A stretch of 64,000 nt of DNA from Strigamia acuminata (lineage: Eukaryota; Arthropoda; Chilopoda; Geophilomorpha; Linotaeniidae). Below the pieces are notes generated by a model that was not told the origin of the DNA, searched no databases, and saw nothing but the letters and a program-made list of their open reading frames with translations. Made by a program: the position numbers and the translations under genes. Numbering within the stretch: position 1 is the first letter of the stretch; each line of letters opens with the position of its first letter. Positions 9,661 through 19,621 of this stretch are shown piece after piece. The stretch is from the NCBI GenBank assembly GCA_949358305.1, contig CASHSZ010000092.1, positions 1 to 64,000 of the forward strand. The letters run 5' to 3'.

Positions 9661-11326
9661 TGCTACGGTCGACGCATCGACGGCGATTCGCATGCGTTAC
9701 CCCAAATACCGATAAAAAATCGCAGAAAACACTAATCCCGACCCAAAAACCGCCAAAATTACCCTCAAAACACGCCAACAACCTTCCACCACTTAAATTA
9801 CACCGGAAAAAAACAATTTCAAACCGAAAAATCAACAAAAAAGGCCAAAAAAATATTGCAAACAAAGAGAAAAGATCAATTATCGAGGCAAATCCCCACC
9901 ACAAAACAACGCATCGCCGGTATACACTTAAGCGTACAGTGCACAACACTACTGTTTATTTTCAATGATCCAATAAATAAAATTTGAAACAAAGTTGAGT
10001 GGAATTGTACGTTTCTTGTATATTAAAGTTTTTATTTTGTTTGTTTACACCTAATTTTTTTTTTCCATCATAGAATGGCGACTCGATACTTTTGTAGCTC
10101 GAATTCACTTCGTAAACGTGGTCGGTGTTCATCACGCGTCAATGCGCTCGTGCAATAGTATAGGCGCGCATACGATTTGATGCGCGCAAAACTTGCAAAA
10201 CTTGCACGGAATTTGGGCAATTTTTGACAAATTTCAGCAGATTTTTGCCTGTATTTGACAAATTTCAGAAGATTTTTTGCCTATATTTGACAAATTTCAG
10301 AAGATTTCCTCAATCCTCAAACATTTGCTGAAATTTCTCATAAAATTTCTAAAATTAATTGAAATTTGTCTGAAATTTGTCTGGAATTTGTCAAATATTG
10401 TCAAAAATCCGTGGAAATTTGTCAAATACTGGCAAAAATCCATGTAAATTTGTCAAAAATTGCCATAATTCGGTGCAAATTGTGTTAGATATTGGAAAAA
10501 TTTATTTTAACGCTTCCAACGCGCCAGTAAATCGCGCGTGCACACGCATGGATTTTTCGTCATAGTTGGATGCGCGCAAACCTCACGTAACTTGCGCCAA
10601 AATTTGGCAATTTTTGACAAATTTCAGCAGATTTTTGCCAGTATTTGACAAATTTCCACTGATTTTTGACAATATTTGACCCAACAACTGCGCCACGTTC
10701 CAGGCGCCGGTTTAGGCATTTTAGACCCGTTTTAGACCGTTTTAGATGGCGAAAACGTTCTCTCCATCATTTTCTACCCCTGGGTGAGGTTTTCAGCGTT
10801 CATGATTGATGAAAAAGCTGTTTTCTAACTAGCTGTCCCATTGCTAGTTTTGGCGTCAGGTTTTAGCAACCTTCCGATCCGACTCTGTCGTCTGCACGAC
10901 CTCCAAGACCGTTTTAGGGTTAATTTGAGTCAAATAATTCATTCTGGGGGTTGTTTTGGGTTTTTTACAAGTGTGTTTTTGTAGTTTTTATTGGTTTCAA
11001 ACATTGTCAATTCTTTATACAAGTGTAACTTTCATTTCTCTGTATTTTGAGAACTTTGCATTGCAGCAAAGTTCATTTCTTGCCCCTTAATTATTGTGTA
11101 ATTGTTGGTTTTCAAGCCCGTTTTTTAACAATAACTTTATTTGAAGTGCCTATTGTTTCAGGCACGTGCCTTTTATTGTTGAGCAATTTCTTGGGCAGTT
11201 GCGCTCCTGTTGCTAGCATTGCCGCGCGTTCTCCGCGCGCGTACTCGCGTTTCGCATCACACACATTCGGATTCGATGGCATATCGCGGCGGCACATTGT
11301 GTGGCATAGCGCGGCACGTTGCAATT
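9661..11326 (+). repeat. 1,676-bp unit A1 (first of array A, variant left end)
   Basis: First head-to-tail unit after E1. Its left end differs from the other units: it lacks the segment around CTATCCGCTGCATC and has a short duplicated CGACG word, as expected for an array edge. The rest matches A2 closely. It belongs to the short class, without the 10-bp CTTCCACGTG insertion. Confidence 0.9.
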
Positions 11327-13003
11327 GCTAATGCTACGGTCGACGGCGATTCGCATGCGCTATCCGCTGCATCAAACCCCAAATACCGATAAAAAATCGC
11401 AGAAAACACTAATCCCGACCCAAAAACCGCCAAAATTACCCTCAACACACGCCAACAACCTTCCACCACTTAAATTACACCGGAAAAAAACAATTTCAAA
11501 CCGAAAAATCAACAAAAAAGGCCAAAAAAATATTGCAAACAAAGAGAAAAGATCAATTATCGAGGCAAATCCCCACCACAAAACAACGCATCGCCGGTAT
11601 ACACTTAAGCGTACAGTGCACAACACTACTGTTTATTTTCAATGATCCAATAAATAAAATTTGAAACAAAGTTGAGTGGAATTGTACGTTTCTTGTATAT
11701 TAAAGTTTTTATTTTGTTTGTTTACACTTAATTTTTTTTTTCCATCATAGAATGGCGACTCGATACTTTTGTAGCTCGAATTCACTTCGTAAACGTGGTC
11801 GGTGTTCATCACGCGTCAATGCGCTCGTGCAATAGTATAGGCGCGCATACGATTTGATGCGCGCAAAACTTGCAAAACTTGCACGGAATTTGGGCAATTT
11901 TTGACAAATTTCAGCAGATTTTTGCCTGTATTTGACAAATTTCAGAAGATTTTTTGCCTATATTTGACAAATTTCAGAAGATTTCCTCAATCCTCAAACA
12001 TTTGCTGAAATTTCTCATAAAATTTCTAAAATTAATTGAAATTTGTCTGAAATTTGTCTGGAATTTGTCAAATATTGTCAAAAATCCGTGGAAATTTGTC
12101 AAATACTGGCAAAAATCCATGTAAATTTGTCAAAAATTGCCATAATTCGGTGCAAATTGTGTTAGATATTGGAAAAATTTATTTTAACGCTTCCAACGCG
12201 CCAGTAAATCGCGCGTGCACACGCATGGATTTTTCGTCATAGTTGGATGCGCGCAAACCTCACGTAACTTGCGCCAAAATTTGGCAATTTTTGACAAATT
12301 TCAGCAGATTTTTGCCAGTATTTGACAAATTTCCACTGATTTTTGACAATATTTGACCCAACAACTGCGCCACGTTCCAGGCGCCGGTTTAGGCATTTTA
12401 GACCCGTTTTAGACCGTTTTAGATGGCGAAAACGTTCTCTCCATCATTTTCTACCCCTGGGTGAGGTTTTCAGCGTTCATGATTGATGAAAAAGCTGTTT
12501 TCTAACTAGCTGTCCCATTGCTAGTTTTGGCGTCAGGTTTTAGCAACCTTCCGATCCGACTCTGTCGTCTGCACGACCTCCAAGACCGTTTTAGGGTTAA
12601 TTTGAGTCAAATAATTCATTCTGGGGGTTGTTTTGGGTTTTTTACAAGTGTGTTTTTGTAGTTTTTATTGGTTTCAAACATTGTCAATTCTTTATACAAG
12701 TGTAACTTTCATTTCTCTGTATTTTGAGAACTTTGCATTGCAGCAAAGTTCATTTCTTGCCCCTTAATTATTGTGTAATTGTTGGTTTTCAAGCCCGTTT
12801 TTTAACAATAACTTTATTTGAAGTGCCTATTGTTTCAGGCACGTGCCTTTTATTGTTGAGCAATTTCTTGGGCAGTTGCGCTCCTGTTGCTAGCATTGCC
12901 GCGCGTTCTCCGCGCGCGTACTCGCGTTTCGCATCACACACATTCGGATTCGATGGCATATCGCGGCGGCACATTGTGTGGCATAGCGCGGCACGTTGCA
13001 ATT
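11327..13003 (+). repeat. 1,676-bp unit A2 (reference description of the unit)
   Basis: Noncoding unit, 1,677 bp here. In order: a GTCGAC-containing start; an A-rich stretch with AATAAATAAA at 11,649-11,658; a T-run plus CATAG resembling a 3' splice site followed by a 27-codon ATG frame (11,752-11,835); a dyad of ~30-bp TTTGACAAATTTC repeats running forward, then inverted (about 11,888-12,152); a third forward cluster (12,270-12,357); a module with GGCGCCGG and repeated GTTTTAGAC words (12,360-12,545); a perfect hairpin GAACTTTGC/GCAAAGTTC at 12,728-12,751; the palindrome AGGCACGTGCCT at 12,837-12,848; and a CGCG-rich end. Short conserved frames recur in every copy only because the DNA is nearly identical; none resembles a known protein. 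Confidence 0.93.
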
Positions 13004-14689
13004 GCTAATGCTACGGTCGACGGCGATTCGCATGCGCTATCCGCTGCATCAAACCCCAAATACCGATAAAAAATCGCAGAAAACACTAATCCCGACCCAA
13101 AAACCGCCAAAATTACCCTCAACACACGCCAACAACCTTCCACCACTTAAATTACACCGGAAAAAAACAATTTCAAACCGAAAAATCAACAAAAAAGGCC
13201 AAAAAAATATTGCAAACAAAGAGAAAAGATCAATTATCGAGGCAAATCCCCACCACAAAACAACGCATCGCCGGTATACACTTAAGCGTACAGTGCACAA
13301 CACTACTGTTTATTTTCAATGATCCAATAAATAAAATTTGAAACAAAGTTGAGTGGAATTGTACGTTTCTTGTATATTAAAGTTTTTATTTTGTTTGTTT
13401 ACACTTAATTTTTTTTTTCCATCATAGAATGGCGACTCGATACTTTTGTAGCTCGAATTCACTTCGTAAACGTGGTCGGTGTTCATCACGCGTCAATGCG
13501 CTCGTGCAATAGTATAGGCGCGCATACGATTTGATGCGCGCAAAACTTGCAAAACTTGCACGGAATTTGGGCAATTTTTGACAAATTTCAGCAGATTTTT
13601 GCCTGTATTTGACAAATTTCAGAAGATTTTTGCCTATATTTGACAAATTTCAGAAGATTTCCTCAATCCTCAAACATTTGCTGAAATTTCTCATAAAATT
13701 TCTAAAATTAATTGAAATTTGTCTGAAATTTGTCTGGAATTTGTCAAATATTGTCAAAAATCCGTGGAAATTTGTCAAATACTGGCAAAAATCCATGTAA
13801 ATTTGTCAAAAATTGCCATAATTCGGTGCAAATTGTGTTAGATATTGGAAAAATTTATTTTAACGCTTCCAACGCGCCAGTAAATCGCGCGTGCACACGC
13901 ATGGATTTTTTGTCATAGTTGGATGCGCGCAAACCTCACGTAACTTGCGCCAAAATTTGGCAATTTTTGACAAATTTCAGCAGATTTTTGCCAGTATTTG
14001 ACAAATTTCCACTGATTTTTGACAATATTTGACCCAACAACTGCGCCACGTTCCAGGCGCCGGTTTAGGCATTTTAGACCCGTTTTAGACCGTTTTAGAT
14101 GGCGAAAACGTTCTCTCCATCATTTTCTACCCCTGGGTGAGGTTTTCAGCGTTCATAATTGATGAAAAAGCTGTTTTCTAACTAGCTGTCCCATTGCTAG
14201 TTTTGGCGTCAGGTTTTAGCAACCTTCCGATCCGACTCTGTCGTCTGCACGACCTCCAAGACTGTTTTAGGGTTAATTTGAGTCAAATAATTCATTCTGG
14301 GTGTTGTTTTGGGTTTTTTACAAGTGTGTTTTTGTAGTTTTTATTGGTTTCAAACATTGTCAATTCTTTATACAAGTGTAACTTTCATTTCTCTGTATTT
14401 TGAGAACTTTGCATTGCAGCAAAGTTCATTTCTTGCCCCTTAATTATTGTGTAATTGTTGGTTTTCAAGCCCGTTTTTTAACAATAACTTTATTTGAAGT
14501 GCCTATTGTTTCAGGCACGTGCTTCCACGTGCCTTTTATTGTTGAGCAATTTCTTGGGCAGTTGCGCTCCTGTTGCTAGCATTGCCGCGCGTTCTCCGCG
14601 CGCGTACTCGCGCGTTTCGCATCACACACATTCGGGTTCAATGGCCTATCGCGGCGGCACATTGTGTGGCATAGCGCGGCACGTTGCAA
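13004..14689 (+). repeat. 1,676-bp unit A3 (core-adjacent, left arm of palindrome A)
   Basis: The long-class unit (1,686 bp) with the 10-bp insertion creating AGGCACGTG-CTTC-CACGTGCCT at about 14,514. It is mirrored by 17,936-19,621 about the palindrome centre. Shared core-adjacent variants are TTTTTTGTCATAG (about 13,905) and CTGGGTGTTG (about 14,297). It ends abruptly where GCACGTTGCAATT switches from the usual GCTAATGC to the core promoter sequence. Confidence 0.93.
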
Positions 14690-14767
14690 TTACGTGACGT
14701 GGCACGTTGCTGTTACGTGACGCGATAGCCAGTATTTAAGCAGGGGATTCCATCATCGTTTACACAA
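14690..14767 (+). promoter_or_regulatory. Inward-facing core promoter, left side of palindrome A
   Basis: Two identical TTACGTGACG boxes (14,690-14,699 and 14,713-14,722; CRE/bZIP-like half sites) lie 11 bp upstream of a TATA-type TATTTAAG at 14,733-14,740. A start about 25-30 bp downstream would fall near CATCATCG (14,751-14,758), just before an ATG at 14,768. Transcription would run into the hairpin array. Inferred from motif spacing only; the same set recurs at every core edge. Confidence 0.55.
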
Positions 14768-14810
14768 ATGCGCATTGCAACGTGGAGGCGCATTCGAGTC
14801 CTTTTCCCAA

Positions 14811-14882
14811 GCGTTGAAAAAGGACAAAACTCGTATTCGATTCGAAAGCGAATCGAATACGATTTTTGTCCTTTTTCAACGC
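14811..14882 (+). repeat. 72-bp near-perfect hairpin
   Basis: Arms 14,811-14,844 and 14,849-14,882 pair over 34 positions with one mismatch around an AAAG loop. It begins at GCGTTGAAAAAGG and ends with its complement. It lies just inside the proposed transcript start and precedes the 56-bp stem-loop array. Confidence 0.85.
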
Positions 14883-15478
14883 AAAATTGTATTCGATTCG
14901 CTTTCGAATCGAATACGAGTTTTGCCCTTCTTCAACGCGAAATCGTATTCGACTCGCTTTCGAGTCGAATGCGAATTTTTCCCTTCTTCAACGCGAAATC
15001 GTATTCGACTCGTTTTCGAGTCGAGTACGAGTTTTGCCCTTCTTCAACGCGAAATCGTATTCGACTCGTTTTCGAGTCGAATACGAGTTTTGCCCTTCTT
15101 CAACGCGAAATCGTATTCGACTCGTTTTCGAGTCGAGTACGAGTTTTGCCCTTCTTCAACGCGAAATCGTATTCGACTCGTTTTCGAGTCGAGTACGAGT
15201 TTTGCCCTTCTTCAACGCGAAATCGTATTCGACTCGTTTTCGAGTCGAATACGAGTTTTGCCCTTCTTCAACGCGAAATCGTATTCGACTCGTTTTCGAG
15301 TCGAGTACGAGTTTTGCCCTTCTTCAACGCGAAATCGTATTCGACTCGTTTTCGAGTCGAATACGAGTTTTGCCCTTCTTCAACGCGAAATCGTATTCGA
15401 CTCGTTTTCGAGTCGAGTACGAGTTTTGCCCTTCTTCAACGCGAAATCGTATTCGACTCGTTTTCGAGTCGAATACGA
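14881..15478 (+). repeat. Eleven-copy 56-bp stem-loop array, left arm of core A
   Basis: Period is 56 bp, with copies beginning near 14,878, 14,934 and so on to 15,438. Each copy contains a 13-14-bp stem such as GTATTCGACTCG-TTTT-CGAGTC. Copies with GATTCG on one arm have CGAATC on the other, and copies with GACTCG have CGAGTC, so pairing is kept. The GAATAC/GAGTAC variation makes only a G-U wobble. No stop occurs in some frames on either strand, so long ORFs appear (for example 240 codons from 14,768), but they encode only a 56-residue rotation of the DNA repeat. Confidence 0.9.
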
Positions 15479-17147
15479 GATAGTCGATGACCCGTTCCCG
15501 GACTTTGACTCGTACGACTCGTATTCGAGATGTATTCGAGATGTATTCGAGATGTATTCGAATCGTATTCGAGTCGCATTCGAGATGGTCGATGATTTCC
15601 ACTCGCTCGTATACGCGTTGTATACGAGCTCGTATTTTGATCGTAATCGTAAACGAATCGTTTACAAGTCGTATACAAGTTGTATACGACGTGTATACAC
15701 CTCGTATACGAACGAAGTTTGGAAAATCCACCGGATACTTACTACGACATGAAAACACATAGTAGTCACATACGTCTTATTTGGAAATTGTGTTTTCACA
15801 AACTTCGTTCGTATACGAGGTGTATACACGTCGTATACAACTTGTATACGACTTGTAAACGATTCGTTTACGATTACGATCAAAATACGAGCTCGTATAC
15901 AACGCGTATACGAGCGAGTGGAAATCATCGACCATCTCGAATACGACTCGAATTCGATTCGTATTCGATTCGAATACGATTCGAATTCGATTCGAATACG
16001 AATACGATCAAAATACGAACTCGTAACAACTCGAATACGAATCAAAGTCCGGGAAACAAAAATCGACCATCTCGTATACGACTCGTATTCGAGATGTATT
16101 CGGGATGTATTCGAATCGTATTCGAGTCGCATTCGAGATGGTCGATGATTTCCACTCGCTCGTATACGCGTTGTATACGAGCTCGTATTTTGATCGTAAT
16201 CGTAAACGAATCGTTTACAAGTCGTATACAAGTTGTATACGACGTGTATACACCTCGTATACGAACGAAGTTTGGAAAATCCACCGGATACTTACTACGA
16301 CATGAAAACACATAGTAGTCACATACGTCTTATTTGGAAATTGTGTTTTCACAAACTTCGTTCGTATACGAGGTGTATACACGTCGTATACAACTTGTAT
16401 ACGACTTGTAAACGATTCGTTTACGATTACGATCAAAATACGAGCTCGTATACAACGCGTATACGAGCGAGTGGAAATCATCGACCATCTCGAATACGAC
16501 TCGAATTCGATTCGTATTCGATTCGAATACGATTCGAATTCGATTCGAATACGAATACGATCAAAATACGAACTCGTAACAACTCGAATACGAATCAAAG
16601 TCCGGGAAACAAAAATCGACCATCTCGTATACGACTCGTATTCGAGATGTATTCGAGATGTATTCGAATCGTATTCGAGTCGCATTCGAGATGGTCGATG
16701 GTTTCCACTCGCTCGTATACGCGTTGTATACGAGCTCGTATTTTGATCGTAATCGTAAACGAATCGTTTACAAGTCGTATACAAGTTGTATACGACGTGT
16801 ATACACCTCGTATACGAACGAAGTTTGGAAAATCCACCGGATACTTACTACGACATGAAAACACATAGTAGTCACATACGTCTTATTTGGAAATTGTGTT
16901 TTCACAAACTTCGTTCGTATACGAGGTGTATACACGTCGTATACAACTTGTATACGACTTGTAAACGATTCGTTTACGATTACGATCAAAATACGAGCTC
17001 GTATACAACGCGTATACGAGCGAGTGGAAATCATCGACCATCTCGAATGCGACTCGAATACGATTCGAATACATCTCGAATACATCTCGAATACATCTCG
17101 AATACGAGTCGTACGAGTCAAAGTCCGGGAACGGGTCATCGACTATC
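15479..17147. repeat. Centre of palindrome A: 553-bp GTATAC-rich repeats with three spacers
   Basis: Three 79-bp spacers (15,721-15,799; 16,274-16,352; 16,827-16,905), 553 bp apart, each flanked by inverted ACGAACGAAGTTT/AAACTTCGTTCGT. Between them are dense short palindromes built on GTATAC, TTCGAATTCG and AAACGATTCGTTT. All three spacers point the same way although everything around them is mirror-symmetric. The middle spacer contains the symmetry centre, near 16,313. Confidence 0.88.
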
Positions 17148-17814
17148 TCGTATTCGACTCGAAAACGAGTCGAATACGATTTCGCGTTGAAGAAGGACAA
17201 AACTCGTACTCGACTCGAAAACGAGTCGAATACGATTTCGCGTTGAAGAAGGGCAAAACTCGTATTCGACTCGAAAACGAGTCGAATACGATTTCGCGTT
17301 GAAGAAGGGCAAAACTCGTACTCGACTCGAAAACGAGTCGAATACGATTTCGCGTTGAAGAAGGGCAAAACTCGTATTCGACTCGAAAACGAGTCGAATA
17401 CGATTTCGCGTTGAAGAAGGGCAAAACTCGTACTCGACTCGAAAACGAGTCGAATACGATTTCGCGTTGAAGAAGGGCAAAACTCGTACTCGACTCGAAA
17501 AGAGTCGAATACGATTTCGCGTTGAAGAAGGGCAAAACTCGTATTCGACTCGAAAACGAGTCGAATACGATTTCGCGTTGAAGAAGGGCAAAACTCGTAC
17601 TCGACTCGAAAACGAGTCGAATACGATTTCGCGTTGAAGAAGGGAAAAATTCGCATTCGACTCGAAAGCGAGTCGAATACGATTTCGCGTTGAAGAAGGG
17701 CAAAACTCGTATTCGATTCGAAAGCGAATCGAATACAATTTTGCGTTGAAAAAGGACAAAAATCGTATTCGATTCGCTTTCGAATCGAATACGAGTTTTG
17801 TCCTTTTTCAACGC
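17148..17814 (-). repeat. 56-bp stem-loop array and 72-bp hairpin, right arm of core A
   Basis: Reverse complement of 14,811-15,478, including the 72-bp hairpin at 17,743-17,814. It carries a one-base deletion near 17,500 (AAAAGAG instead of AAAACGAG) and a G-to-A change at about 17,197. Both are shared with core B and absent from core C. Confidence 0.9.
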
Positions 17815-17857
17815 TTGGGAAAAGGACTCGAATGCGCCTCCACGTTGCAATGCGCAT

Positions 17858-17935
17858 TTGTGTAAACGATGATGGAATCCCCTGCTTAAATACTGGCTAT
17901 CGCGTCACGTAACAGCAACGTGCCACGTCACGTAA
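17858..17935 (-). promoter_or_regulatory. Inward-facing core promoter, right side of palindrome A
   Basis: Mirror copy of the left promoter: TATTTAAG on the minus strand at 17,885-17,892 and the two TTACGTGACG boxes at 17,903-17,912 and 17,926-17,935. It faces the left promoter across 3 kb, so the core would be transcribed from both sides. Confidence 0.55.
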
Positions 17936-19621
17936 TTGCAACGTGCCGCGCTATGCCACACAATGTGCCGCCGCGATAGGCCATTGAACCCGAATGTGTG
18001 TGATGCGAAACGCGCGAGTACGCGCGCGGAGAACGCGCGGCAATGCTAGCAACAGGAGCGCAACTGCCCAAGAAATTGCTCAACAATAAAAGGCACGTGG
18101 AAGCACGTGCCTGAAACAATAGGCACTTCAAATAAAGTTATTGTTAAAAAACGGGCTTGAAAACCAACAATTACACAATAATTAAGGGGCAAGAAATGAA
18201 CTTTGCTGCAATGCAAAGTTCTCAAAATACAGAGAAATGAAAGTTACACTTGTATAAAGAATTGACAATGTTTGAAACCAATAAAAACTACAAAAACACA
18301 CTTGTAAAAAACCCAAAACAACACCCAGAATGAATTATTTGACTCAAATTAACCCTAAAACAGTCTTGGAGGTCGTGCAGACGACAGAGTCGGATCGGAA
18401 GGTTGCTAAAACCTGACGCCAAAACTAGCAATGGGACAGCTAGTTAGAAAACAGCTTTTTCATCAATTATGAACGCTGAAAACCTCACCCAGGGGTAGAA
18501 AATGATGGAGAGAACGTTTTCGCCATCTAAAACGGTCTAAAACGGGTCTAAAATGCCTAAACCGGCGCCTGGAACGTGGCGCAGTTGTTGGGTCAAATAT
18601 TGTCAAAAATCAGTGGAAATTTGTCAAATACTGGCAAAAATCTGCTGAAATTTGTCAAAAATTGCCAAATTTTGGCGCAAGTTACGTGAGGTTTGCGCGC
18701 ATCCAACTATGACAAAAAATCCATGCGTGTGCACGCGCGATTTACTGGCGCGTTGGAAGCGTTAAAATAAATTTTTCCAATATCTAACACAATTTGCACC
18801 GAATTATGGCAATTTTTGACAAATTTACATGGATTTTTGCCAGTATTTGACAAATTTCCACGGATTTTTGACAATATTTGACAAATTCCAGACAAATTTC
18901 AGACAAATTTCAATTAATTTTAGAAATTTTATGAGAAATTTCAGCAAATGTTTGAGGATTGAGGAAATCTTCTGAAATTTGTCAAATATAGGCAAAAATC
19001 TTCTGAAATTTGTCAAATACAGGCAAAAATCTGCTGAAATTTGTCAAAAATTGCCCAAATTCCGTGCAAGTTTTGCAAGTTTTGCGCGCATCAAATCGTA
19101 TGCGCGCCTATACTATTGCACGAGCGCATTGACGCGTGATGAACACCGACCACGTTTACGAAGTGAATTCGAGCTACAAAAGTATCGAGTCGCCATTCTA
19201 TGATGGAAAAAAAAAATTAAGTGTAAACAAACAAAATAAAAACTTTAATATACAAGAAACGTACAATTCCACTCAACTTTGTTTCAAATTTTATTTATTG
19301 GATCATTGAAAATAAACAGTAGTGTTGTGCACTGTACGCTTAAGTGTATACCGGCGATGCGTTGTTTTGTGGTGGGGATTTGCCTCGATAATTGATCTTT
19401 TCTCTTTGTTTGCAATATTTTTTTGGCCTTTTTTGTTGATTTTTCGGTTTGAAATTGTTTTTTTCCGGTGTAATTTAAGTGGTGGAAGGTTGTTGGCGTG
19501 TGTTGAGGGTAATTTTGGCGGTTTTTGGGTCGGGATTAGTGTTTTCTGCGATTTTTGATCGGTATTTGGGGTTTGATGCAGCGGATAGCGCATGCGAATC
19601 GCCGTCGACCGTAGCATTAGC
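17936..19621 (-). repeat. Inverted 1,676-bp unit (right arm of palindrome A)
   Basis: Mirror of A3, coordinates summing to 32,625, long class. Near its outer end it differs from A3 (GATCAAAAATC versus GATAAAAAATC, read on the unit strand), so the A palindrome loses perfect identity there; palindrome C keeps it. Confidence 0.93.

Noticed and set aside
11372-11626. Hydrophobic 84-codon minus-strand frame and 108-codon plus-strand frame repeated in nearly every unit
   Set aside because: They overlap on opposite strands and recur only because the units are nearly identical; no signal of selection on amino acids and no similarity I recognise.
12270-12357. TTTGACAAATTTC repeats as replication iterons or an origin
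   Set aside because: Sequence alone gives no initiator gene or origin signature; the repeats are simply part of the amplified unit.
14881-15478. CRISPR-like array (regular palindromic repeats)
   Set aside because: There are no variable spacers between repeats, there are no cas genes, and the context is eukaryotic.
14768-15752. 240-325-codon frames across the core as protein-coding genes
   Set aside because: All phases are open, several begin with TTG, the translation is only a rotating 56-residue copy of the DNA repeat, and mirror frames exist on the other strand. No conserved domain or codon bias.
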